Source: Nitrososphaerales archaeon TH5896 (GTDB lineage Archaea; Thermoproteota; Nitrososphaeria; Nitrososphaerales; Nitrososphaeraceae). From it: a stretch of 18,198 bases of DNA. A program made the translations under genes and the position numbers. The number at the start of each line of letters is the position of its first letter. The first letter of the stretch is position 1. Below the pieces are notes generated by a model. That model was not told the origin of the DNA and did no database searches. It saw only the letters and a list, made by a program, of their open reading frames with translations. The stretch spans positions 1 through 18,198 of the forward strand of contig JAATVP010000138.1 of assembly GCA_014523625.1 (NCBI GenBank), in the 5' to 3' direction. Shown piece after piece: positions 8,465 through 14,522 of this stretch.

Positions 8465-8549
8465 TGGTTAGTACAGAGCTAAAAATGCATTTCGGGTAGA
8501 TAAGTCATGCCAAAAAGTCATCTCAACTAATCATAACAAAGAAGGTTAA

Positions 8550-8558
8550 TACTAGTAT
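8550..8558. promoter_or_regulatory. TACTAGTAT motif, copy 2 (possible operator)
   Basis: Second copy of the 9-mer; with the preceding A it forms the perfect 10-bp palindrome ATACTAGTAT at 8549-8558. It lies about 86 nt upstream of the kinase start and 107 nt before the divergent gene at 8665. The rest of 8465-8664 holds only promoter-like AT-rich sequence. Confidence 0.3.
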
Positions 8559-8631
8559 GCCTACTGAATAAGATATCATTGTCATATTAGTGGGCGTGTT
8601 TTTTGAATCTTTGGTTAGTTTAGATTTAATA

Positions 8632-8641
8632 GACATATATC
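8632..8641 (+). promoter_or_regulatory. TATA-like box for the Cys/His-rich protein gene
   Basis: GACATATATC is centred 28 nt before the ATG at 8665 and no Shine-Dalgarno motif is seen, fitting a leaderless transcript. Confidence 0.5.
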
Positions 8642-8664
8642 TCTATTAGACGTTCCACTATTAA

Positions 8665-8982
8665 ATGACCCTCCCTACGAAGTGCTCACATCAAGAGAAA
8701 TATTTCAGCTGTACACTCCCACCTTCCTACATAATTTCGATTCAAGAAGGAAAAGACGAGTTCTTGGTAGGTGTGTACTGTGCAAGACACAGCAGGGATA
8801 TTGAAGTGAAGCTGGCTTCAATTCTGCAAAGGGAAAATATCCAGGGAAGGCACTTGAAAACTGAAAAATTGAGGTTTGTTTCAACTGAGTGTATACGTAC
8901 CTGCGCCACTAATCTGCCAATTCCTAAGGAACCTATGAGCTTTGATCACGGCCAAATATTGAATGAGAGGGAAGACTCTTAG
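8665..8982 (+). CDS. Hypothetical Cys/His-rich protein, 105 aa
   Basis: I do not recognise a family. The protein has five Cys (7, 16, 39, 76, 80) and several His, arranged as KCSH, SCTLPP, VYCARH and ECIRTC, which suggests metal binding (zinc or Fe-S) but matches no motif I can name. The central YIISIQEGKDEFLVGVYC followed by a helical stretch reads like a small globular domain. No signal peptide or membrane segment is seen. The promoter-like box at the right distance, and the next gene starting 18 nt after its stop on the same strand, support it as a real first gene of a two-gene unit with the cytidylyltransferase-like protein. A link to flavin metabolism is guesswork from position. Confidence 0.65.
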   Translation: MTLPTKCSHQEKYFSCTLPPSYIISIQEGKDEFLVGVYCARHSRDIEVKLASILQRENIQGRHLKTEKLRFVSTECIRTCATNLPIPKEPMSFDHGQILNEREDS

Positions 8983-9000
8983 CTAACCAGAATAGAATAT

Positions 9001-9681
9001 TTGGAAAAAAATATTATTGGGCTTATAATGAACATCAGGGGTCTGAATAGACGGATGGACCCCTTTGAAAAAGCTCTATTGGCTTCGGTATATGTGAGTA
9101 ATATTGAACCTACTATCGGTTATGTCGGCAGACTTAGGTCAAGATTGTATTTACCTATTGAAATATTCGATGACAAGATACAACACCTGATTTCTATCGG
9201 TTTGCTTGAAAAGGGTACCACACCAAGACTGACTTTCTTGGGGAGGGATGCTTTAAAAGTAGTATTGGTCGGCGGTGTTTTTGATGTAATTCATCCTGGA
9301 CATATTCATACTCTAAAGGCAGCAAAACAACTTGGTGATGTCTTGGTGGTCGTAGTTGCTCGGACATCTACGGCGGCTAAGATAAAGCAGGGAAGGAAGA
9401 TTTATCATGGTGAGAATTTAAGAAAGGAGCTTGTTTCATCCCTTTCATTCGTTGATCTGGCTATAATTGGAAGTCAGGTGTCACTGTACGATACGGTAGA
9501 ACGGGTATCACCGGATATCATAGCTTTGGGCTACGATCAGATACATAGTGAAAAGGAGATCTCTGAGAACTGCAAGGATAGAAACTTGGCAGTAAGGATC
9601 ATCAGATTAAACACGCCTGTTCCAGGCATCAAGAGTTCACAGATTAAGGATGAAATGGGGAATTCCATTTATGGTATCTAA
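9001..9681 (+). CDS. ribL: Winged-helix/cytidylyltransferase fusion, probable archaeal FAD synthetase
   Basis: The C-terminal part (about 86-226) is a HIGH-superfamily nucleotidyltransferase: VVLVGGVFDVIHPGHIHTLK with the HPGH nucleotide-binding motif at 98-101, GYDQ at 177-180, and a late PGIKSSQI in place of the usual R-T-x-G-x-S-T signature. Archaeal RibL of this family transfers AMP to FMN to make FAD; glycerol-3-phosphate cytidylyltransferase is the main alternative. The riboflavin kinase gene converging on it favours FAD synthetase. Residues about 18-84 look like a winged-helix domain (EKALLASVYV ... HLISIGLLEKG ... LTFLGRDAL), not part of the usual roughly 150-residue RibL. The TTG start at 9001 is uncertain; ATGs at 9028 and 9055 would still keep the domain. 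The stop codon overlaps that of the opposite gene. Confidence 0.8.
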   Translation: MEKNIIGLIMNIRGLNRRMDPFEKALLASVYVSNIEPTIGYVGRLRSRLYLPIEIFDDKIQHLISIGLLEKGTTPRLTFLGRDALKVVLVGGVFDVIHPGHIHTLKAAKQLGDVLVVVVARTSTAAKIKQGRKIYHGENLRKELVSSLSFVDLAIIGSQVSLYDTVERVSPDIIALGYDQIHSEKEISENCKDRNLAVRIIRLNTPVPGIKSSQIKDEMGNSIYGI

Positions 9682-10391
9682 GTGTTCTCGAATTGAGGAG
9701 CCTTTGAGGCCTTAGTTACAAATACCTTGACAGAGTCTCCATTTTTGATTCCCAATGAGTCCTTGATGCAAACGGGTGAGATTACTTCAAGCATGCTATT
9801 GTCATAGTGAGTTCTTTCAAGAACTATAACTGCGGCTTTATCCAGAGCCCCATCGTTTAGGATGGCAGGATAACACTTTACCCATCCATAGGATCTTGAA
9901 GAATCAGCAAATCCTCGAACAAATATTGAAGGATAATTATCCATCATACTTCTCATCCGCATGGATGATTGATTGAGGAGCTTCAAGTTTAACGTTCCAG
10001 CGTAGGGTTCATAGCCAAGTTTTTCATTGAACTGACTTCGATAGCCGTCCAAAGACATATAGTAGGCACCTTCCCCCATTCCCGAAACGAGCTTACCGTC
10101 CAGTTGCAATCCCGATCTCTCAAGAATTTCTACAGAGCTCTTAAGAGTCTCATGCAGATTAAGTACTTCGTCAACCCCCCTGTCGGTAATTATTATCCTG
10201 AATTTTTGACCGGCTTTAGTTCGTTCTAGTAATCCTGCCTTCTCAAGCTCTACTAGGTACTTCGAAGCGGATTGTTGTGATCTATTAATAGTAGAGCCAA
10301 GTTCTGTTGTCGTAATCTCAATACTGGCTCTTCCTTTTCCGAACTTCAACAAATGAGCTAGAGTAAGGATGTGCTGCGTGTTGGGATGCAT
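9678..10391 (-). CDS. ribK: CTP-dependent riboflavin kinase with N-terminal helix-turn-helix
   Basis: Phosphorylates riboflavin to FMN using CTP, the archaeal route. Residues 1-70 form a MarR-like winged helix (TTTELGSTINRSQQSASKYL then LEKAGLLERTKAGQKFRI), as in many archaeal RibK proteins. The catalytic domain from about 97 shows GKLVSGMGEGAYYMS (99-113), GYEPYAGTLNLKL (126-138), and the C-terminal RTHYDNSMLEVISPV and LGIKNGDSVKV. The length of 237 is normal for the two-domain form. The HTH suggests riboflavin-responsive transcription control, possibly of its own locus; that is inference. Its ATG follows the TAG stop of dnaG with no gap, so it is cotranscribed with dnaG, and its stop overlaps the FAD-synthetase-like gene by 4 nt tail to tail. 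Confidence 0.92.
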   Translation of the reverse strand: MHPNTQHILTLAHLLKFGKGRASIEITTTELGSTINRSQQSASKYLVELEKAGLLERTKAGQKFRIIITDRGVDEVLNLHETLKSSVEILERSGLQLDGKLVSGMGEGAYYMSLDGYRSQFNEKLGYEPYAGTLNLKLLNQSSMRMRSMMDNYPSIFVRGFADSSRSYGWVKCYPAILNDGALDKAAVIVLERTHYDNSMLEVISPVCIKDSLGIKNGDSVKVFVTKASKAPQFENT

Positions 10392-11672
10392 CTAATTGGG
10401 GATACCCAATTCTTCAAAAGTGTGTACCTTCACCGCAGCTGGCTTCTTGCTTGCGGTGGTTCTATGGCCCACAATGTATTCGATCCCTGCACGATCTGCA
10501 ACATCAATGAGCCTCTGAGTTACGATCCCATCCAAAACAAGAAACTTTCCACCTTCACTCTCTCCCAGCTGCTTCATAATATCTGAAACAGGCACCTTTA
10601 CTAGAATCCTCATAGAATCGTCCAGTAGCACCGCTTCCAAAGTCTCATTTATCTCAGAAAACACGTTCTGCACCTTTAAAACCATCTCTTGGTCATGTTC
10701 TGTTTGCAAACTCTCCTTTCCCTCGTGCTCAGCGATCCTGGTTGTTCGTCCTCCATGGGGGTGAGCGCTTGGGTCTAATTCATCTTCTCCATGCTTTCGA
10801 TAATCATGTTTTGCATCCTGTGGCTGGTGAGCGGTGGTAGACCTTGGATGATGTGCGACAGCTGGATGACTAACAGCTTCACGTAAAATCTCGGCGATTT
10901 CAAGAGGAGTGCATTCCTCAACTTCTCTCCCATTGGGCGCTCTGAGCACCTTATCAATCTTGACCAAACCATGCAATTCTTTCAAAATAAGATCGCCTGC
11001 TCTATCACCGTCAAGGAATGCAACAACTCTCTTGCCCTCGGTTAATTTAATAATGCTTTCATCGACTTTTGCTCCTTCTATAGCTATAGCATTATCGAAG
11101 CCAGCCCTCAGTAGATTTATGACATCTGCTCTTCCTTCTACCAGAATAATCCAATCTGAATCAAAAACCCCTGTACCGCAAGCCAACTGTGCTTTCCCAA
11201 ATGCAGTGAGTTTCCCAGGCTTGCTTGCATCATACACATCCTTCAACATTTCCTCTCCCTCACTAATTGTCTTAGTTGCCCATTCTTGGACTATTCTCTT
11301 TGCACGGTCTACGATAATTTTTTTCTTTATTGCTCTAATATCGTCTATGCCGACAAGAACGAACTTTGCTTGAAATGGACCTACCTTATCAATACTTTCA
11401 ATTGCCGCTGCAATTAACGCGGCAGTTGAGATATCCGTACTCATGGGTATGACAGCGTCTCCCTTTGCGATGTTAGATCTCGTATCAACATTTACCTCAA
11501 TTCTTCCTACTTTTGAAACCTTCTGCAATTCATTCAAATTCATCTCCGGTCCTAGAAGGCCTTCTGTCTGCCCAAAAATGGCGCCGATTATATCTGCCTT
11601 CTCAACGAGTCCATCTACTTCGAATTTTAGTTTAACATGATATTTAACAATACCTGTATTAGGCAATCTCAT
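10392..11672 (-). CDS. dnaG: Archaeal DnaG (Toprim primase-like protein) with a His-rich linker
   Basis: Archaeal DnaG is a bacterial-type primase homologue, also reported with the archaeal exosome; both roles are family knowledge. The 426-residue protein opens with TGIVKYHVKLKFEVDGLVEK and AIFGQTEGLLG; the Toprim core carries ILVEGRADV (Glu179) and AFLDGDRAGD (Asp221, Asp223), then EECTPLEIA. The C-terminal domain (about 330-426) has GKFLVLDGIVTQRLIDVA and ends in TFEELGIPN. There is no N-terminal zinc ribbon, as usual for archaea. Residues 269-326 form a low-complexity linker with ten His, acidic and Pro residues. The ATG at 11672 has an AT-rich run (TTAATAATAAT) 10-20 nt upstream, too close for a leaderless TATA box, so the start is slightly uncertain. 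ribK follows without a gap. Confidence 0.94.
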   Translation of the reverse strand: MRLPNTGIVKYHVKLKFEVDGLVEKADIIGAIFGQTEGLLGPEMNLNELQKVSKVGRIEVNVDTRSNIAKGDAVIPMSTDISTAALIAAAIESIDKVGPFQAKFVLVGIDDIRAIKKKIIVDRAKRIVQEWATKTISEGEEMLKDVYDASKPGKLTAFGKAQLACGTGVFDSDWIILVEGRADVINLLRAGFDNAIAIEGAKVDESIIKLTEGKRVVAFLDGDRAGDLILKELHGLVKIDKVLRAPNGREVEECTPLEIAEILREAVSHPAVAHHPRSTTAHQPQDAKHDYRKHGEDELDPSAHPHGGRTTRIAEHEGKESLQTEHDQEMVLKVQNVFSEINETLEAVLLDDSMRILVKVPVSDIMKQLGESEGGKFLVLDGIVTQRLIDVADRAGIEYIVGHRTTASKKPAAVKVHTFEELGIPN

Positions 11673-11700
11673 AACCTCATTATTATTAAGTGAATGTAAG

Positions 11701-11820
11701 GTGAGCTGGCCAGAATATAAGTGCTTTGAAGGGAAAGATTTCAGAATTACGACTCCACATTTTGTTTCCTTTGAGCGAGATAGAGCTATGATCTCAGGAA
11801 TAATTAGGCAAAAACTTTGA
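11701..11820 (+). CDS. Possible 39-aa protein (GTG start)
   Basis: A short plus-strand frame in the gap between dnaG and the Toprim gene (both minus) reads MSWPEYKCFEGKDFRI then TTPHFVSFERDRAMISGIIRQKL. The composition is protein-like rather than random, but there is no recognised family. The frame is also open upstream, so it could be a remnant of a longer gene. It overlaps the 3' end of the Toprim gene by 27 nt. An AT-rich run lies 12-22 nt before the GTG. Low confidence. Confidence 0.25.
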   Translation: MSWPEYKCFEGKDFRITTPHFVSFERDRAMISGIIRQKL

Positions 11821-12216
11821 TCCCAACAAGTTCTGGTAAAAGACTATGTCCTCAATATGACGTACTCTTCCATTCGTTATTTCGCATAATTTCCTTTTGT
11901 AGGCAAGAGTTACATTGCTACCTCTTTGCTGAAAGAGCGACACTAACCTGCTTGTCAAGTATTTTCCTGTTCGATCCATATCCAGTAAGAGGATAATCTT
12001 TTTGTCCGTCATTTGATGACTATCGACAAAATCCAAAATACCTTTGAATCTGTTATATTCAGTAACTTCACCAATAAATCCCAACTTTGTAAGGGCTTCT
12101 GAATCTCGCTTTCCTTCGACTACTACTATGGAACCATTTTCAGATTCATGGTTTAAGGTGCGAATAAATTCATTAATCTTCTCAAGGACAGCAGTGTCGA
12201 CATTCCTGTAAACCAT
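11794..12216 (-). CDS. Small stand-alone Toprim-domain protein
   Basis: 140 residues, almost entirely a Toprim domain: SIVVVEGKRDSEALTKLGF with the catalytic-type Glu34 at 29-47, and IILLLDMDRTGKYLTSRL with the Asp79-x-Asp81 pair, then a C-terminal helix ending in LLGSKFLPNYS. Toprim domains coordinate Mg and act in primases, topoisomerases, nucleases such as RNase M5, and RecR. Small archaeal stand-alone forms have no firmly assigned role known to me. The N-terminal helix (VDTAVLEKINEFIRTL) precedes the core. It lies upstream of dnaG on the same strand, 121 nt away, so two Toprim proteins are neighbours; joint nucleic-acid processing is possible but unproven. The ATG is probably leaderless, with its TATA-like box listed separately. 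Confidence 0.88.
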   Translation of the reverse strand: MVYRNVDTAVLEKINEFIRTLNHESENGSIVVVEGKRDSEALTKLGFIGEVTEYNRFKGILDFVDSHQMTDKKIILLLDMDRTGKYLTSRLVSLFQQRGSNVTLAYKRKLCEITNGRVRHIEDIVFYQNLLGSKFLPNYS

Positions 12217-12237
12217 GCTGTAAAAAAAAGCAAACGT

Positions 12238-12247
12238 CTTTAAAAGG
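12238..12247 (-). promoter_or_regulatory. TATA-like box for the Toprim gene
   Basis: On the minus strand CCTTTTAAAG is centred about 27 nt before the ATG at 12216. The 164-nt region 12217-12380 is divergent, serving this gene and tatA, and shows nothing else I can support. Confidence 0.5.
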
Positions 12248-12380
12248 ATACGTTTGTGACAAAAGGTCCAATTGGGTTGTTACTATTTTTCCTCTCCCAC
12301 AAAGCCAAAAGAGGATTATCCAAATAAAGGAGAATAGCTTCATTGATACTTGAGGCAAATCATAATTGGTTTTCTCGTCG

Positions 12381-12698
12381 ATGGAAATGAATATTGCTGG
12401 TGCTGAGTGGTTCATAATCATTTTCGTAATTATCATTCTTTTCTTTGGTTCAAAAAACTTGCCTTCATTTTCAAGGACGATTGGTAGAGCAATGGCAGAA
12501 TACCAAAAAGCTAAAAGTGGAATTGAAAGGGAAATGTCGACTACAAATCTCCCCTTGATCGGTCCTAAAATTTCTCCCCTTTCATCAGAGCGAGAAAAAC
12601 TTGAAATAATTGCAAAGTCATTGGGGATTGAGTACCAGAACTTATCTGACGACACATTGCGAGATATGGTTTCCAGAAAATTGCAGGAAACTGGTTAA
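12381..12698 (+). CDS. tatA: Twin-arginine translocase subunit TatA/E family
   Basis: TatA forms the pore-like component that moves folded proteins across the cytoplasmic membrane. Seen: a short polar N-terminus MEMNIAGAEW, one membrane helix WFIIIFVIIILFFG, the FFGSKNLPSF hinge (family 'FG..KLP'), then an amphipathic helix SRTIGRAMAEYQKAKSGIERE. About 40 C-terminal residues form a second predicted helical segment (EREKLEIIAKSLGIEYQNLS then DDTLRDMVSRKL), longer and more ordered-looking than the usual loose TatA tail. I chose the ATG at 12381 (105 aa); a TTG at 12366 or an ATG at 12387 are possible. No tatC is visible in the window. It stands alone, divergent from the Toprim gene and 78 nt before gdhA. 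Confidence 0.88.
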   Translation: MEMNIAGAEWFIIIFVIIILFFGSKNLPSFSRTIGRAMAEYQKAKSGIEREMSTTNLPLIGPKISPLSSEREKLEIIAKSLGIEYQNLSDDTLRDMVSRKLQETG

Positions 12699-12743
12699 GT
12701 GCACATGAGACGATTTAAAGTGGTTCTCAATTAAGCAATTTAA

Positions 12744-12754
12744 CACTTAAATAC
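12744..12754 (+). promoter_or_regulatory. TATA-like box for glutamate dehydrogenase
   Basis: CACTTAAATAC is centred about 27 nt before the ATG at 12777, with no Shine-Dalgarno motif, consistent with a leaderless mRNA separate from tatA. Confidence 0.6.
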
Positions 12755-12776
12755 ACCAGATTTTTCTGATGATCTA

Positions 12777-14030
12777 ATGTCAGAGTCGCTTAATCCATTT
12801 GAAGTTGCTGTAAAGCAGCTAGACGAAGCCGCAAAGCTTGCAAAACTAGATAAGGGAATGAGAGATATTCTCGCCAGCCCCAATCGTGTTTTGACAGTAG
12901 CAGTTCCTGCCAGGATGGACAATGGAGAAATAAAGGTTTACACCGGTTTCAGATCTCAACATAATTCTGCTCGAGGACCTTACAAAGGGGGAATCAGATA
13001 CCACCCTCAGGTTACCGTTGATGAAGTTAAGGCATTATCCATGTGGATGACTTGGAAATGTGCCATTGCCAACATACCCTATGGTGGTGGCAAGGGAGGT
13101 ATAATTTGCAACCCGAAGGAGTTATCTGAGAATGAACTTGAAAGGATTACAAGGAGATATGCCTATTCCATCGCAGATATTATCGGGCCTTTGACAGATA
13201 TTCCCGCCCCTGATGTCTATACGGGAGGAAAGGAAATGGCATGGATAATGGATACCTACTCGGCTCTTAAGGGGAATTATTTGCAACCCGATGTAATTAC
13301 GGGTAAGCCCCTTTCGATAGGTGGCTCCCTAGGACGTAATGAAGCTACTGGACGAGGAGTATCTATTACAGTCAGGGAGGCAGCAAAGAAGCTTGGGATC
13401 AATCTGAAAGGTGCTCCCGTTGCTATTCAAGGATTCGGTAATGCAGGACAATTTGCTGCGATTCTATTAGCGGAGATGGGGATGAAAGTGATTGCAGTGT
13501 CAGATTCTAAAGGTTCAATTCATAATCGGGATGGTATAGCTCTGGATTCACTTCGGAGTCACAAATTGAAGAACCGTACAGTCTCGGGTTTCCAAGGCGC
13601 TAGTAAAATAGAAGATAAGGAGCTCCTGGAGCTTGATTGCACTGTGTTGGTTCCAGCAGCATTGGAAAATCAGATTACAAAATCTAACGCGGGAAAGGTA
13701 AGAGCAAAAATTGTTGCAGAAGCGGCAAATGGACCTACAACTCCAGATGCAGACGATATCTTATTTGGAAACGATATTTTGGTTATTCCAGATATTCTGG
13801 CAAATGGAGGCGGGGTAACAGTTTCTTATTTTGAATGGTTGCAGAACTTAAGAAGAGAGTATTGGACAGAGGCTGAAGTAAATTCCAGGTTAGATTCTAA
13901 CATTTCCTCTGCATTCAATGATGTATATAATAATCACAAAGAATTTAACGTGAATATGAGAAAGGCGAGCACGCTGCTTGCAATAAATAGAGTGGTCGAA
14001 GCAATGAAGATTAGAGGGCTATGGCCGTAG
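12777..14030 (+). CDS. gdhA: Glutamate dehydrogenase
   Basis: Reversible reductive amination of 2-oxoglutarate with ammonium to glutamate, linking nitrogen and carbon metabolism; in an ammonia oxidiser it is a likely ammonium-assimilation route. The 417-residue hexameric-type enzyme shows GPYKGGIRYHP (Lys70), MTWKCAIANIPYGGGKGG (Lys94 and catalytic Lys106) and DIPAPDVYTGG (Asp146). The spacings 70-94-106-146 equal those of Clostridium GDH residues 89-113-125-165. The dinucleotide-binding domain follows with GFGNAGQ (219-225) and VSDSKGSI, then PAALENQI, EAANGPTTP and DILANGGGV. The SDSKG end of strand 2 does not by itself settle NAD versus NADP preference. ATG start with a TATA-like box at leaderless distance. 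Convergent with the A-type carrier gene. Confidence 0.96.
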   Translation: MSESLNPFEVAVKQLDEAAKLAKLDKGMRDILASPNRVLTVAVPARMDNGEIKVYTGFRSQHNSARGPYKGGIRYHPQVTVDEVKALSMWMTWKCAIANIPYGGGKGGIICNPKELSENELERITRRYAYSIADIIGPLTDIPAPDVYTGGKEMAWIMDTYSALKGNYLQPDVITGKPLSIGGSLGRNEATGRGVSITVREAAKKLGINLKGAPVAIQGFGNAGQFAAILLAEMGMKVIAVSDSKGSIHNRDGIALDSLRSHKLKNRTVSGFQGASKIEDKELLELDCTVLVPAALENQITKSNAGKVRAKIVAEAANGPTTPDADDILFGNDILVIPDILANGGGVTVSYFEWLQNLRREYWTEAEVNSRLDSNISSAFNDVYNNHKEFNVNMRKASTLLAINRVVEAMKIRGLWP

Positions 14031-14035
14031 AGCAG

Positions 14036-14051
14036 TTTTTTTATTTATTTT
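14036..14051 (+). terminator. T-tract after gdhA
   Basis: TTTTTTTATTTATTTT begins 6 nt after the gdhA stop and lies in the 46-nt gap before the convergent gene's stop. Such T-rich tracts are typical archaeal termination sites. Confidence 0.6.
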
Positions 14052-14076
14052 CGTTCCCATTTCTGCGCTGAATGTA

Positions 14077-14427
14077 TCACTCAGTACTGAATGAATGTCC
14101 ACAAGAGCAACTCTTGGTGACATTAGGGTTGTTTATTTTGAATCCTGATCCCATTAGACTTTCTACATAGTCAATATTGGCGCCATTCAAATGCCTCTGG
14201 CTATATGTATCTACCAAAACCTTCACGCCATTTTGCTCAATTACGCTGTCATCATCATCAGGCTTTTCTTCGAAACCCATTCCATATGATAGACCAGAAC
14301 ACCCTCCACCTGAAACATAAACCCGCAAGTAGAGATTAGTATTACCTTCCTGTTTCATAAATTCAGCTACCTTCTCTGCAGCTTTGTTAGTGATCGTTAC
14401 GGCTTGACTCTGCTGTGCACTTTCCAT
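14077..14427 (-). CDS. A-type Fe-S cluster carrier (IscA/ErpA/SufA family)
   Basis: Carries assembled Fe-S clusters from the scaffold to apo-proteins. The three conserved cysteines are present: Cys43 in GGGCSGLSYGM, and Cys107 and Cys109 in SCSCGHSF. The rest of the domain is typical (TITNKAAEKVAEFM, LYLRVYVSGGG, VLVDTYSQRHLNGANIDYV, GFKINNPN). I chose the ATG at 14427 (116 aa) because a clear TATA-like box lies about 26 nt upstream; a TTG at 14478 would add 17 residues and swallow that box. It is not adjacent to sufBD in this window but probably acts downstream of that scaffold. It shares a strand with the acyl-CoA synthetase gene but has its own promoter. Confidence 0.94.
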   Translation of the reverse strand: MESAQQSQAVTITNKAAEKVAEFMKQEGNTNLYLRVYVSGGGCSGLSYGMGFEEKPDDDDSVIEQNGVKVLVDTYSQRHLNGANIDYVESLMGSGFKINNPNVTKSCSCGHSFSTE

Positions 14428-14447
14428 GTCAACAAGTACATCAGAAT

Positions 14448-14460
14448 AAATATAATAACT
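14448..14460 (-). promoter_or_regulatory. TATA-like box for the A-type carrier
   Basis: On the minus strand AGTTATTATATTT is centred about 26 nt before the ATG at 14427; it decides that start over the upstream TTG. Confidence 0.6.
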
Positions 14461-14522
14461 TTTGCTTGAAAATAACAAGAATTTTTTATAGGCGAATCAA
14501 TAGGAATACCTCCGTTGCCAGA

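Noticed and set aside
10909..11373. 154-codon open frame on the plus strand opposite dnaG
   Set aside because: It is antisense to the conserved Toprim region of dnaG; the Ser/Pro/Thr-rich translation is the expected shadow.
12182..12655. 157-codon open frame on the minus strand opposite tatA
   Set aside because: It lies entirely across tatA and the divergent promoter region. The translation is dominated by complement-type composition with no domain, while the plus strand encodes a clear TatA.
14428..14478. TTG at 14478 as the start of the A-type carrier
   Set aside because: The added 17 residues are not family-like and cover a good TATA-like box that fits the ATG at 14427.
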